Assembly (NCBI GenBank): GCA_002438075.1 | Contig: DJSQ01000047.1 | Span: forward strand, 1-13,487 | Reading direction: 5' to 3' | Source: Clostridiales bacterium UBA6330 | Lineage (GTDB): Bacteria; Bacillota; Clostridia; Oscillospirales; CAG-272 | Length of the DNA: 13,487 nt | Shown here: piece by piece, positions 1 to 7,113 of the stretch | Layout: every line of letters starts with the position of its first letter | Position numbering within the stretch: position 1 is the stretch's first letter | Notes under the pieces: model-generated | What the model was told of the DNA's origin: nothing | What the model saw: the letters and a program-made list of their open reading frames with translations, nothing else | The model's database searches: none | Translations under genes and position numbers: made by a program

Positions 1-57
1 GCGCAGGTTGCGGTGGGTGCGCGCTTCAACAAAGTAACGATACAATTTTTTATTCAT
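1..57 (-). CDS. 5' end of a divergently transcribed gene (partial, function unknown)
   Basis: Only the first 19 codons lie in the window; the protein begins MNKKLYRYFVEARTHRNLR and runs off the left edge in frame. The start is supported by a GGAG ribosome site 8 bases upstream on the minus strand, and by a near-consensus promoter with a LacI-type operator directly upstream. It faces away from the LacI-family regulator gene, so it is the most likely direct target of that regulator. In Clostridia such targets are often glycoside hydrolases or sugar transport genes. The 19 residues show no recognisable domain, so no function is assigned. Confidence 0.72.
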   Translation of the reverse strand, partial: MNKKLYRYFVEARTHRNLR

Positions 58-72
58 GAGATCGTCTCCAAT

Positions 73-118
73 TCATTATCGTTAATGACATTGTATCACA
101 TTTCAGGCGAAATGTCAA
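73..118 (-). promoter_or_regulatory. Promoter of the left-edge gene, with a LacI-type operator over its start site
   Basis: On the minus strand there is TTGACA (113-118), a 17-bp spacer, and TACAAT (90-95), close to the sigma-A consensus. Transcription should begin near 83. The sequence TCATTATCGTTAATGA at 73-88 is a 16-bp near-palindrome: 14 of 16 positions are symmetric, around a central CG as in known LacI-family operators. It covers the expected start site, the position of the main lac operator. A second inverted repeat, ACATTTC-4-GAAATGT (98-115), lies mostly in the -35/-10 spacer and reaches the edge of the -35 box. Repression by the neighbouring LacI-family protein is inferred. Confidence 0.72.
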
Positions 119-156
119 GAGGATTTTTTTGAATTTATTTTATTTTTCACAAATTC

Positions 157-185
157 TTGCCTTTTTCTGAAAAATGTGATATAAT
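157..185 (+). promoter_or_regulatory. Promoter of the LacI-family regulator gene
   Basis: TTGCCT (157-162), a 17-bp spacer and a perfect TATAAT (180-185) lie about 40 bp upstream of the regulator start codon, in an AT-rich stretch. The expected start site is near 192. The operator-like palindromes at 73-88 and 98-115 are upstream of this promoter and do not overlap it, so autoregulation would have to work from a distance, if it occurs. Confidence 0.75.
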
Positions 186-223
186 ATAATCAATGTACAG
201 AGGAATCGGAGAAAAATGACACG

Positions 224-1243
224 ATGAAAACAAGATTAAAGGATATTGCGGACGCAACGGGCTTTTCGGTTAACACCGTTTCACACGCGCTCCGCGATGA
301 GCCCGACATTTCCGAGGCAACCAAAGCCATTATCCGCCGCGTGGCGGACGAATTGGACTACATCCCCAACTTTCAGGCGCGCGGGGTCCGTGCGGGCAAA
401 AGCTCCATCATTTCGGTGATTCTGCCCGACATCATCAACCCGCACTTCTCCATTGTGTTCCGCGGCATCGAGCAATACTTCCGCGTCTTTGGCATCACGC
501 CGCTGTTCATGAACACCGCCGAGAATGCCGACGATGAATTGCGCGCGGTCAAGATTTCCATCGGTCAGAACGTGGACGGTGTCATCATCTGCCCGACACA
601 GGCGAACACCGATTGCATCCGCTATCTTGAAAAATCCCGTATCCCCTATGTGCTCATCGGGCGGCACTTTGACGGGGACTTCGACACGGACTATGTGGTC
701 TGTGACGATGCGGGCGGCGCTTATCTTGCCACACGGCACTTGATTGAGCAGGGGCATCGGAACATTGCCTGCGTGCGCGTCAATCCGCTGATTTCCTCGG
801 ACCGCGAGCGCTTTGCAGGCTACCGCCGCGCGCTGGAGGAGGCGGGAATCCCCTTTTCGGAGAAAAACATCCTCAATCTGCCGCTGGCGCAGACGCAATA
901 TCAGGCGGAAATTCGGGGCTTCCTCACCGCCAATCGGGACTGCACCGCCATTCTCTCCTTCAACGATATGCTTGCCTTCGGTATCATCCGCGAGGCGCGG
1001 CAGATGGGGCTTCGCGTTCCGGAGGACCTTTCGGTCATCGGCTTTGATAACATCTGCGCGGACTACACCTTCCCGATTATGCTTTCCTCGGTCAGCGTCT
1101 CCAAAAAGAACATGGCGCATATCGCCTCGGAAACGCTTTACAACTACATTTCGGGAAAAACCGAGTTCGCCGCAGGTCCGCGAACGCACATCGTCCTGCC
1201 AACGGGATTGTATCTCCGCGACACAACCGCCGCGCGGAAATGA
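224..1243 (+). CDS. LacI-family transcriptional regulator
   Basis: A 339-aa protein of the usual LacI/GalR length. Residues 4-25 form the N-terminal helix-turn-helix (LKDIADATGFSVNTVSHALR) and residues 51-63 the hinge. From about residue 60 follows a periplasmic-binding-protein-like effector and dimerisation domain. The family signatures FND (246-248) and PEDLSVIGFDN (266-276) are present. V16, N17 and H21 align with LacI Tyr17, Gln18 and Arg22, which contact operator bases; His in place of the common Arg suggests its own operator preference. The start at 224 is chosen because GGAGA at 208-212 is 11 bases upstream, whereas the ATG at 215 is too close to it and opens only a three-codon frame. 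It is probably a sugar-responsive repressor of the divergent gene at the left edge. The inducer cannot be read from the sequence. Confidence 0.93.
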   Translation: MKTRLKDIADATGFSVNTVSHALRDEPDISEATKAIIRRVADELDYIPNFQARGVRAGKSSIISVILPDIINPHFSIVFRGIEQYFRVFGITPLFMNTAENADDELRAVKISIGQNVDGVIICPTQANTDCIRYLEKSRIPYVLIGRHFDGDFDTDYVVCDDAGGAYLATRHLIEQGHRNIACVRVNPLISSDRERFAGYRRALEEAGIPFSEKNILNLPLAQTQYQAEIRGFLTANRDCTAILSFNDMLAFGIIREARQMGLRVPEDLSVIGFDNICADYTFPIMLSSVSVSKKNMAHIASETLYNYISGKTEFAAGPRTHIVLPTGLYLRDTTAARK

Positions 1244-1255
1244 ATTTTCCCCTCT

Positions 1256-1294
1256 CCCCCGCAACCGATTTTGAATCGGTTGCGGGGGACTTTT
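1256..1294 (+). terminator. Intrinsic terminator between the convergent regulator and GH36 genes
   Basis: A perfect 15-bp stem (1256-1270 with 1274-1288) closes on a 3-base loop and is followed by ACTTTT. It starts 12 bp after the regulator stop codon and ends 5 bp before the stop codon of the convergent GH36 gene. The T-run is on the plus-strand side, so it best serves the regulator. The stem could also protect or end the minus-strand transcript, although that side lacks a U-tract. Confidence 0.85.
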
Positions 1295-3267
1295 CATTCG
1301 GAAAGAAGCCGAATATCGGTTGTTCCCTCGGGCAAACGGAAGCGGTACAGCAGTCCGTCCCGCTCGCCGTCCAGAAGCTGTCCGTTCACCTCGGCGCGCA
1401 CGGTCTGCTTGCTTGCAACGGCAATTTCCCCGCCGTCCGCAATCCGATAGCGGTGCTCTCCGAGCGCCTCCGCCGCAAGACATCCGATGTACAAATCGGT
1501 TTTGCCGAGCATCGTCACGCCGCCGCTGACATACGGGACCACCCACCACAGGCGGTAATCGTCGGGACCCTCCAGCGTGAATTCCATCCGCTCGCCCGCC
1601 TCCAGCAGGCGGCAGGTCTTTGCAAACCAATCGTAGACAACTACGCGGGTTGAGGCGGAGAAGCCGACGTCCGCCGCGCCGAGGCTTCCCGAAACGGGCT
1701 TTTCCTCCGCGTCCAGATTGAATGCCGCCAGAATGCCCACGCCGTGCGCAATGTTCCGCACCTTCAGCGGCTTTCCGCTTGTGCGCGGGTCGCACGTCAG
1801 GCAGTCCGCCGTTGGCGTGGCGCTCTCATCGGGGCGTGGAATCCGACCGTCCGAGAAGCACAGCGGGCGCAGGATATCCGCATTGGTCCGCCCCAATTTG
1901 TCACTGACATAAATCGGTCCGCCGCTGATGGCACGGCAAAGGCTGTTTTTCTTCGCCTGTCCGTCATCGGTCCACCACATATCCCAGTCGTTGACATAGA
2001 ACTGCCCCTGCAAAATGCCGTTGTAGGCGCATTGCAGAATATGCTTGGCAAACCACGCGCGGTTCTCGGGCATAAAATCGTCCGAGCAACGGCTGACGGC
2101 GCTGTCGGGACGGTTGAACATACATTCCGACGGCATCCCCATGCAGTTGATGACCGCACCGCCCATCTGCTCCGCAACCGCCGTCTCGATTCCCGTCTGC
2201 ACGGCGCGGGCGGTTTTCCCGATCGGTCCCACCTTGCGGTAATAGCCCTGACAGCCCTGATTGTCAATCTTCACAAAGTCCGCGCCCCAAGCCTTTGCTT
2301 TGCCGCAGAGCGAGCCGAACCAGTGCGCCGTGTGCGGAAGCTCGGGCTTGACAATGCGTCTGCCGTTCGGCTCGGTCATCAGGTCGGCGGCAAATTCGCG
2401 CTCCGCCTCGCCGCCTGCCTCCACGCCCGACCAATAGCCCGTGGTCGGGAACCAGATGCCGATGTTGCGAATGCCTGCCGCCTTCAGCGCCTCCACGGTG
2501 TGCTTCATGCCCTGCGGGAAGCGTACGGGGTCCCCTTCAAAGGAGCGCAGCTTGCTCTTGTGCATGAACCCGACCATTGTGCGGAAATCCGTGTCGGGCG
2601 GAATTTCGTTCAGCTTCGGGCAGTCCGCCCACATATCATCGAGGATTGCATAGCGAATCGGAACGCCCTTGCTTCGGAATTCCGCCGCCTTTTCCAGCAG
2701 TCCCGCCTCGTTCACGCGGATTTGGAAGGCATCCCACGAGCACCAGCCGAGGTAGTCCAGCACCTCGGGATAGGCGCGCTCCGCCCGCAGCTTCATGCCG
2801 TTTCCGAGCAGTGCCGCGGCAACCCGCGCGCAACGGTGCGCAAGCTCCAGCGGGTCCCTGCCGCGCGCTTCCACCCACGAAAGCTGGCGCACGCAATCCA
2901 CCGCTTGGTCGTAGTTCGTATACAGGCGGAATTCCATCCCGTTTTTGCCGCCGCGAATGACGGTTTTCCATGTGTCCGCGCAAATCGGCAGGATGTAACG
3001 GTAAAGGTCCCCGCGCCTCAACAGCAATGCCTGCACCAATTCAGGTAGGTCGCGCAGGTCCTTGCCGAAGAACGGACGGCACCAGAACGGCGAGTGGTTT
3101 TCAATGGCAACATATTCGTCGCATTCGGGCTGGGTGGGCGTGTAGAGAACCTCCCCGCCGATGACGTTTTGCGCGTCTGCATACACGGCGCGGACGTTTT
3201 CAAGCTCTGCTTCGGTCAGGGAAATCTCAAGCCCGTTTCCCGTTGCGATTCGGATTGTTTCTGTCAT
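1294..3267 (-). CDS. GH36 glycoside hydrolase, raffinose synthase / alkaline alpha-galactosidase-like
   Basis: A 657-aa protein without a signal peptide, so probably cytoplasmic. It has an N-terminal beta-rich region, a TIM barrel at roughly 165-480, and a C-terminal beta-sandwich. Motifs typical of the Sip1/raffinose-synthase branch of GH36 are GWCSWDAF (174-181), ILDDMW (208-213), KIDNQG (333-338, D335 as probable nucleophile) and RCSDDF (393-398, D396 or D397 as probable acid/base). The 61-62 residue spacing between these aspartates fits the family, and SGGPIYVSD (448-456) is also typical. The likely activity is removal or transfer of terminal alpha-galactosyl groups; the exact substrate is not predictable. 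The start at 3267 is preferred over the ATG at 3306 because AGGAG lies 6 bases upstream and 3306 would overlap the preceding gene. It is second in an operon, 20 bp after the phosphoesterase gene. Confidence 0.88.
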   Translation of the reverse strand: MTETIRIATGNGLEISLTEAELENVRAVYADAQNVIGGEVLYTPTQPECDEYVAIENHSPFWCRPFFGKDLRDLPELVQALLLRRGDLYRYILPICADTWKTVIRGGKNGMEFRLYTNYDQAVDCVRQLSWVEARGRDPLELAHRCARVAAALLGNGMKLRAERAYPEVLDYLGWCSWDAFQIRVNEAGLLEKAAEFRSKGVPIRYAILDDMWADCPKLNEIPPDTDFRTMVGFMHKSKLRSFEGDPVRFPQGMKHTVEALKAAGIRNIGIWFPTTGYWSGVEAGGEAEREFAADLMTEPNGRRIVKPELPHTAHWFGSLCGKAKAWGADFVKIDNQGCQGYYRKVGPIGKTARAVQTGIETAVAEQMGGAVINCMGMPSECMFNRPDSAVSRCSDDFMPENRAWFAKHILQCAYNGILQGQFYVNDWDMWWTDDGQAKKNSLCRAISGGPIYVSDKLGRTNADILRPLCFSDGRIPRPDESATPTADCLTCDPRTSGKPLKVRNIAHGVGILAAFNLDAEEKPVSGSLGAADVGFSASTRVVVYDWFAKTCRLLEAGERMEFTLEGPDDYRLWWVVPYVSGGVTMLGKTDLYIGCLAAEALGEHRYRIADGGEIAVASKQTVRAEVNGQLLDGERDGLLYRFRLPEGTTDIRLLSE

Positions 3268-3287
3268 GGTGTTCTCCTTATTTTTTC

Positions 3288-4178
3288 TCAGGCGTTCAGC
3301 GTGCATTCGCCCGAAATTGTCAGCGGTACGTCAAAGCTCCCGTTCTTCGCCTCGTAGTGAAGCGCGGGCTTGACATGATAGAAGCGGGTCGCGGTGTCGT
3401 CCCACTCCAGAATTTCATAGCCGTATGCCCATCTCGGGGAGAAGATTTCAAAGGTGTATTTTCCGTCAACCACCTGCCCGCTGTAGCCGTAGCCGCCAAT
3501 GTCGGCAAGCGGCTTGCCCGCAAAGGACAGCAGCTCGGCAATGTGCGTGTGCCCGCGGAAGAGCGCGAGAATGCGGTCGTTTTCCCGCAGGATACGGCAG
3601 AATTCCGCATTCTGCTCCTCTTGGTGAACATCGATATAGTGCGTGCAGAGAAAGATTTTTTCGGTTGGATACTTCTCCAGCTCGGCGCGGAGAAAATCGG
3701 TGTCAACCGGCGTATACCCCGCTCCCGATGCACCGTGCGCGGGGACCTTGCGGAAGGTATCGAGCATCACGAACACGCGGTCCCCGATTTTCACCGAGAA
3801 CTGCCGCCCGTAGCCGAACACCTCGCGCCATGCGTCATCGGGGTAGCTGTCGTGGTTGCCCGCCAGCGCCCACGAGGGGCACGGGAAGCCGCGCATACAT
3901 TCGTCAAGAAAGCGGCGGCAATAGTTGTCGGGCAGCTTGCGGTAGTCGTAATCGTCAATGGAGAGGTCGCCGAGGACCAGAACCGCGTCCAGCGGCGCTT
4001 TGGCGTGCTCCTCCGCAACCGCCGCCGAAATCAGATCGATCTTCTCCCGCTGGGTCCTGCCGAAGAGCGGACCGGAGGCGAGAGAGGCGGTGGCTTCGGG
4101 ATGCGTGAGGCGAAGCTCCTTTTCGGAGAGGTCTGTGGTATAGTGCATATCCGAAACCAGCAGAATGCGATGTTTCAT
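3288..4178 (-). CDS. Cytoplasmic calcineurin-like metallophosphoesterase
   Basis: A 296-aa protein with the complete metallophosphoesterase motif set: D10-x-H12 (SDMH), GD at 70-71 (VLGDL), GNHD at 107-110, H180 (CTHY) and GHTH at 209-212. These residues bind the two metal ions and hydrolyse phosphomono- or phosphodiesters. There is no signal peptide or lipobox, so it should act in the cytoplasm. It aligns along its whole length with the C-terminal domain of the 904-aa lipoprotein just upstream. Shared segments include RQFS-KIG-FIMLDTF-type and AWGY-ILEW-type motifs, so the two are paralogues. It is first in an operon with the GH36 gene. A strong AAAGGAG ribosome site precedes the start. The substrate is unknown; sugar phosphates, phosphodiesters or nucleotides are all possible. 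Confidence 0.9.
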   Translation of the reverse strand: MKHRILLVSDMHYTTDLSEKELRLTHPEATASLASGPLFGRTQREKIDLISAAVAEEHAKAPLDAVLVLGDLSIDDYDYRKLPDNYCRRFLDECMRGFPCPSWALAGNHDSYPDDAWREVFGYGRQFSVKIGDRVFVMLDTFRKVPAHGASGAGYTPVDTDFLRAELEKYPTEKIFLCTHYIDVHQEEQNAEFCRILRENDRILALFRGHTHIAELLSFAGKPLADIGGYGYSGQVVDGKYTFEIFSPRWAYGYEILEWDDTATRFYHVKPALHYEAKNGSFDVPLTISGECTLNA

Positions 4179-4201
4179 GGGAATCTCCTTTGAAACACGA
4201 C

Positions 4202-4234
4202 GGGAGAACCCGACGAACCGCGTCGGGTTCTCCC
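4202..4234 (-). promoter_or_regulatory. Strong hairpin in the 5' leader of the phosphoesterase-GH36 operon
   Basis: A perfect 14-bp stem (4202-4215 with 4221-4234) has a 5-base loop. It lies between the -10 box at 4246-4251 and the ribosome site, so the mRNA would begin within about 5-7 bases of the stem. The minus-strand sequence after it (CGTCGTGTTTC) is only weakly U-rich, so it is a poor classical terminator. It could stop read-through from the upstream lipoprotein gene, stabilise the 5' end, or attenuate transcription. Confidence 0.6.
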
Positions 4235-4245
4235 TCGATGCTTCT

Positions 4246-4273
4246 ATTATATCATATTTTTGAATTTATGCAA
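4246..4273 (-). promoter_or_regulatory. Promoter of the phosphoesterase-GH36 operon
   Basis: On the minus strand TTGCAT (4268-4273), a 16-bp spacer and a perfect TATAAT (4246-4251) lie in an AT-rich island within otherwise GC-rich DNA, about 70 bp upstream of the phosphoesterase start codon. This suggests the last two minus-strand genes can be transcribed separately from the long upstream operon. Confidence 0.7.
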
Positions 4274-4286
4274 GTCGTTTCATGCT

Positions 4287-4321
4287 GTTTTTGATGGCAG
4301 AATTTTACGTTTTTGATGGCA
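4287..4321. repeat. Pair of 13-bp direct repeats upstream of the -35 box
   Basis: GTTTTTGATGGCA occurs exactly at 4287-4299 and 4309-4321. The spacing is 22 bp start to start, about two helical turns, and the nearer copy begins 14 bp upstream of the -35 box at 4268-4273. Same-face tandem repeats just upstream of a promoter are typical of activator sites such as those of response regulators or AraC-type proteins. The identity of any binding protein is unknown. Confidence 0.55.
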
Positions 4322-4328
4322 AAATCCG

Positions 4329-7043
4329 TCACGAAAGCGGAATGTCCGCCGTCTTGCGCTCCTTGGCGATTCTGTAGGTCATGTTCGTTGCCTCGTAGGT
4401 GATGGCAAGCGTGGTGCGATAGGAGACGCAACGGCTGTTGTCGGCGGTCCATTCCAGAATGCAATAGCCCCATGCGGAACGCGGGTCCATGTATTCAAAG
4501 TTCCACTCCCCGCCCTCGCTGGCGAATGCGGTGTAGGAGAAGCCGCCGTCGTTGATGCACATCGTGCCATTTCCGACATCCACTGCCTCATACAGGTGCG
4601 TGTGCCCGTGGTAGAAGCCGATGATGTTGGAATACTGGTCGGAAAGCTCCTTCAGCTCACTCATGCTGTTGAAGTAGTGCGAGCAGACCACCACCTTGCA
4701 GTTCCGATACTTCGCCATTTCGCTTGCCAGCCATGTTTTGTCGATGCCGACATAGGAGGAGCCGTTGCCCTTGGAGTTGCTTCCCTTATCCGAGAAGGTA
4801 TCCAGCATGATGAATGCCATGTTGCCGATTTTGAAGGAGAACTGACGGTCGGTGCCGAACATTTCCTTCCACTTTTCGTTGAGGAAGCTGTCGTGGTTGC
4901 CCGCAAGGACGTAAATGCCCAATTCATCCTCAAACGGCTTGAAGCAATCGTCGTAGAGCGTTTTTGCGTAGTAGGTGTTCTTGGTGTACATTTCCGCTTC
5001 GCTCTTGGCATCCGCAAGGCCCACCGTCCAGTTGTCGGTTGCAAGGTCGCCGAGGACCAAAATCGCATCCAGCCCGCGCCCGTCCAGCTCCTTCCGAATC
5101 TGCGCCATGAGGAATTCCTTCTTCTTTGCGCGTGTGATGCCGAGGTTGTCATCCTTGATGTTGGAGGTGGTGTAGTAATGCGTGTCCGAGATAATCATCA
5201 CGCGGTAGCCCAGATCGCTTTGGTTGATGGTATAGGGCTGATCGGTGCTCACGTCGTCGGTCTTGGTGGAGGCGGACTGATTCTTACCGATGTAATCACA
5301 ATATGCGGCGATGTCGGCGGTATACAGGAAGGTTTTCCACTCGTCGCGCAGGGACTGCCACGTTGCGCTGTCCTCGTTTCCGTTGTTCTGCCAGAGCAGT
5401 CTTGACCAGTGGTTCGGCTTCTTCGCCACGCAAGCGGTCCAATAGTTGTATGCCTCGGTCACCGCGCTGTTCGACTTGTCACGGTTCATCCATTTGCGCA
5501 GAGCGGTAACGGTTTTCGGCTCGGTCAGCGTGTAGCGGTCGGGATTCGGGATGAAGTAGGACTTCGCGGCGTTCTGATTCACAAATGCCTGATACAGGAG
5601 CGTATCGGTCCAGTCATCTGCGCCCGATACATTTGCATAGACCATGCAACGCCCCGCGCAGAGCGAGACCGCCTCGGAGAGCGTCAGCACTCTGCCAAAG
5701 GAGGAGCGGGTCATTTTCAGCGCGCGAATCTGCTCCCACGTCCAGTCGGTGACCAGCGTGGAGGACGGCGCGCCGAGTGCGCCGTAGCGTTCCGCCGCAT
5801 CGGTGTAAGCCGAGAGATTGCCGTCGGGGACCGCAACCAGCACATGGTCCTTCGTTTCAAACACATCCAGCGTGATTAAGTCCGCGCCGCAAAGGACCGC
5901 CGAGGCGATGGCTTCAAAGGAGCAGGAGGCGTAACGCTTGGTGTCCCCTCCCCGCACGGCGCTGAGGTTGCGCGCATCGATGGTGGTAAAGGCGTTGATT
6001 TTCTCGTCAAGGCTCCCGAGCCAGACGGCAGGCTGAACCGAGGTTGACCATGACGGGATGAAGGAGGCAAGGTCGGGCAGGCGCTCTGCGTGCCCCTCGC
6101 CGTAAAAGAGATTTTCGGAGACGTAGCTCTTTCCGAGGTCGGTGATTTTCCCGAGGGTCAGCGCCTCAATCAGGTCTGCGGCGGCGCGGCGCAAAGCCTC
6201 GGTGCTGTTGCCCGAAAGCACCACCTTGTTGCCCGTAACCGTCACGCGGTAGTCCTGATAGTCCGCAAGTCCCTTTGCGCCCTCGGTTGATTCGGGGCGG
6301 TTGGTCAGACCGATCAGAATTTCCGCGCCCGTGTCGCCGTTCTCATCGGACTGCACCTTGACGGTCGAGCCCGTCAGCGCCAGCAATTCATCGCGCAGAA
6401 CACCACCGAGGCGGCGTTCATCCGAACGGTTTGCGCTCGGGAAAATCACGCGGTAGGATTCCGCCAGCGTGAACGCCGCGCGGCTCATTTCGCGGAAATC
6501 CCAGTGCAGGTCCAGCTTTTCGGGCAGGCGCAGGGTCCCGCTTTGCCCGAGGACATAATCCGAAAGCAGACGGTTCACCGCGCGGCTTGTGGCGGTGTTG
6601 CCCTTTCCGCAAACGGCAAGGCGGGTCCCCGCCCAACGGATGCCCCAATCGCCCTCGTTCTCCAGAGTTGCGGCAAGCGTTTTGCTTTCGCTTCGATTGG
6701 TCTCGCCGACCAGTATCTCACGCGGGCTGTCCGCCGCCTTGACCGCATTGTCGGTGCGGCAACGGAGTGACAGACCAAAGGTCGAGTTCAGCGCCGCCGT
6801 CAGCGTTTTTGCCGCTTCAATCACAGCGGATTTGCCGCTCGTTGGGTAAATGACCACATAATTCTTTGCCTCCGAGCCGAAGAAATCCGACAGCTTCTCG
6901 GTCGGCTCGGCTGTTGCGGTCGTCTGCGTCGGAGCTGCGGTTTCGGTCCCGTTGTCACCGCCGCGGCAGGCTGCAAGGCACGGGAGCAGGAGCGCTACCG
7001 CCGCAAACAGGAGCACGGCGCGGAAAAACAGATTCTTTTTCAA
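4329..7043 (-). CDS. Surface lipoprotein: degenerate GDPD-like region plus calcineurin-like metallophosphoesterase
   Basis: A 904-aa protein. The start is taken as TTG at 7043, because GGAGG sits 7 bases upstream and it opens a typical KKNLFFRAV signal; the upstream ATG at 7091 lies in a hairpin loop with no ribosome site. The lipobox is LAAC with C26 as the lipidated cysteine, followed by a Thr-rich linker. Two related segments at about 55-185 and 195-300 share an EILVGETNR / EILIGLTNR motif, as in N-terminal domains of some glycoside hydrolases. Residues about 350-590 resemble glycerophosphodiester phosphodiesterases (GADLITLDVFETKD) but lack the usual catalytic HRG, E-x-D and HD residues. 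Residues 612-895 form an intact metallophosphoesterase: D620/H622, GD 665-666, GNHD 715-718, H789, GHTH 813-816. It likely hydrolyses phosphoesters outside the membrane. It is the last gene of the long operon. Confidence 0.82.
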   Translation of the reverse strand: MKKNLFFRAVLLFAAVALLLPCLAACRGGDNGTETAAPTQTTATAEPTEKLSDFFGSEAKNYVVIYPTSGKSAVIEAAKTLTAALNSTFGLSLRCRTDNAVKAADSPREILVGETNRSESKTLAATLENEGDWGIRWAGTRLAVCGKGNTATSRAVNRLLSDYVLGQSGTLRLPEKLDLHWDFREMSRAAFTLAESYRVIFPSANRSDERRLGGVLRDELLALTGSTVKVQSDENGDTGAEILIGLTNRPESTEGAKGLADYQDYRVTVTGNKVVLSGNSTEALRRAAADLIEALTLGKITDLGKSYVSENLFYGEGHAERLPDLASFIPSWSTSVQPAVWLGSLDEKINAFTTIDARNLSAVRGGDTKRYASCSFEAIASAVLCGADLITLDVFETKDHVLVAVPDGNLSAYTDAAERYGALGAPSSTLVTDWTWEQIRALKMTRSSFGRVLTLSEAVSLCAGRCMVYANVSGADDWTDTLLYQAFVNQNAAKSYFIPNPDRYTLTEPKTVTALRKWMNRDKSNSAVTEAYNYWTACVAKKPNHWSRLLWQNNGNEDSATWQSLRDEWKTFLYTADIAAYCDYIGKNQSASTKTDDVSTDQPYTINQSDLGYRVMIISDTHYYTTSNIKDDNLGITRAKKKEFLMAQIRKELDGRGLDAILVLGDLATDNWTVGLADAKSEAEMYTKNTYYAKTLYDDCFKPFEDELGIYVLAGNHDSFLNEKWKEMFGTDRQFSFKIGNMAFIMLDTFSDKGSNSKGNGSSYVGIDKTWLASEMAKYRNCKVVVCSHYFNSMSELKELSDQYSNIIGFYHGHTHLYEAVDVGNGTMCINDGGFSYTAFASEGGEWNFEYMDPRSAWGYCILEWTADNSRCVSYRTTLAITYEATNMTYRIAKERKTADIPLS

Positions 7044-7075
7044 GAGGATACCTCCGTTCTTTTGATAAAAGGGGC

Positions 7076-7105
7076 GGGAGAGACCGGGCATTGCCGGACT
7101 CCCCC
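7076..7105 (-). terminator. Hairpin between the binding-protein and fusion-lipoprotein genes
   Basis: In the 70-bp gap a 12-bp stem (7076-7087 with 7094-7105) has one mismatch, one G-U pair on the minus strand and a 6-base loop. It is followed on the minus strand by GCCCCTTTTATC. This could be a partial terminator or an mRNA-protecting hairpin that keeps the binding-protein message more abundant than the downstream lipoprotein message, a common arrangement in ABC-transporter operons. The T-run is short, so full termination is unlikely. Confidence 0.5.
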
Positions 7106-7113
7106 GAAAGAAA

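Noticed and set aside
281..1795. Minus-strand frame opposite the LacI-family gene
   Set aside because: The LacI-family protein on the plus strand is unmistakable. The opposite product is Arg/Gly-rich low-complexity sequence.
1744..3048. Plus-strand frame opposite the GH36 gene
   Set aside because: It is antisense to a gene with intact catalytic motifs, and it has no start signals.
4202..4234. The 14-bp inverted repeat as a protein-binding operator
   Set aside because: The arms are longer and more GC-rich than usual operators, and the position in the transcribed leader fits an RNA hairpin better.
7044..7091. ATG at 7091 as start of the fusion lipoprotein
   Set aside because: It lies in a hairpin loop without a ribosome site and would put 16 extra residues before the signal peptide. 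The TTG at 7043 has GGAGG at the right distance.
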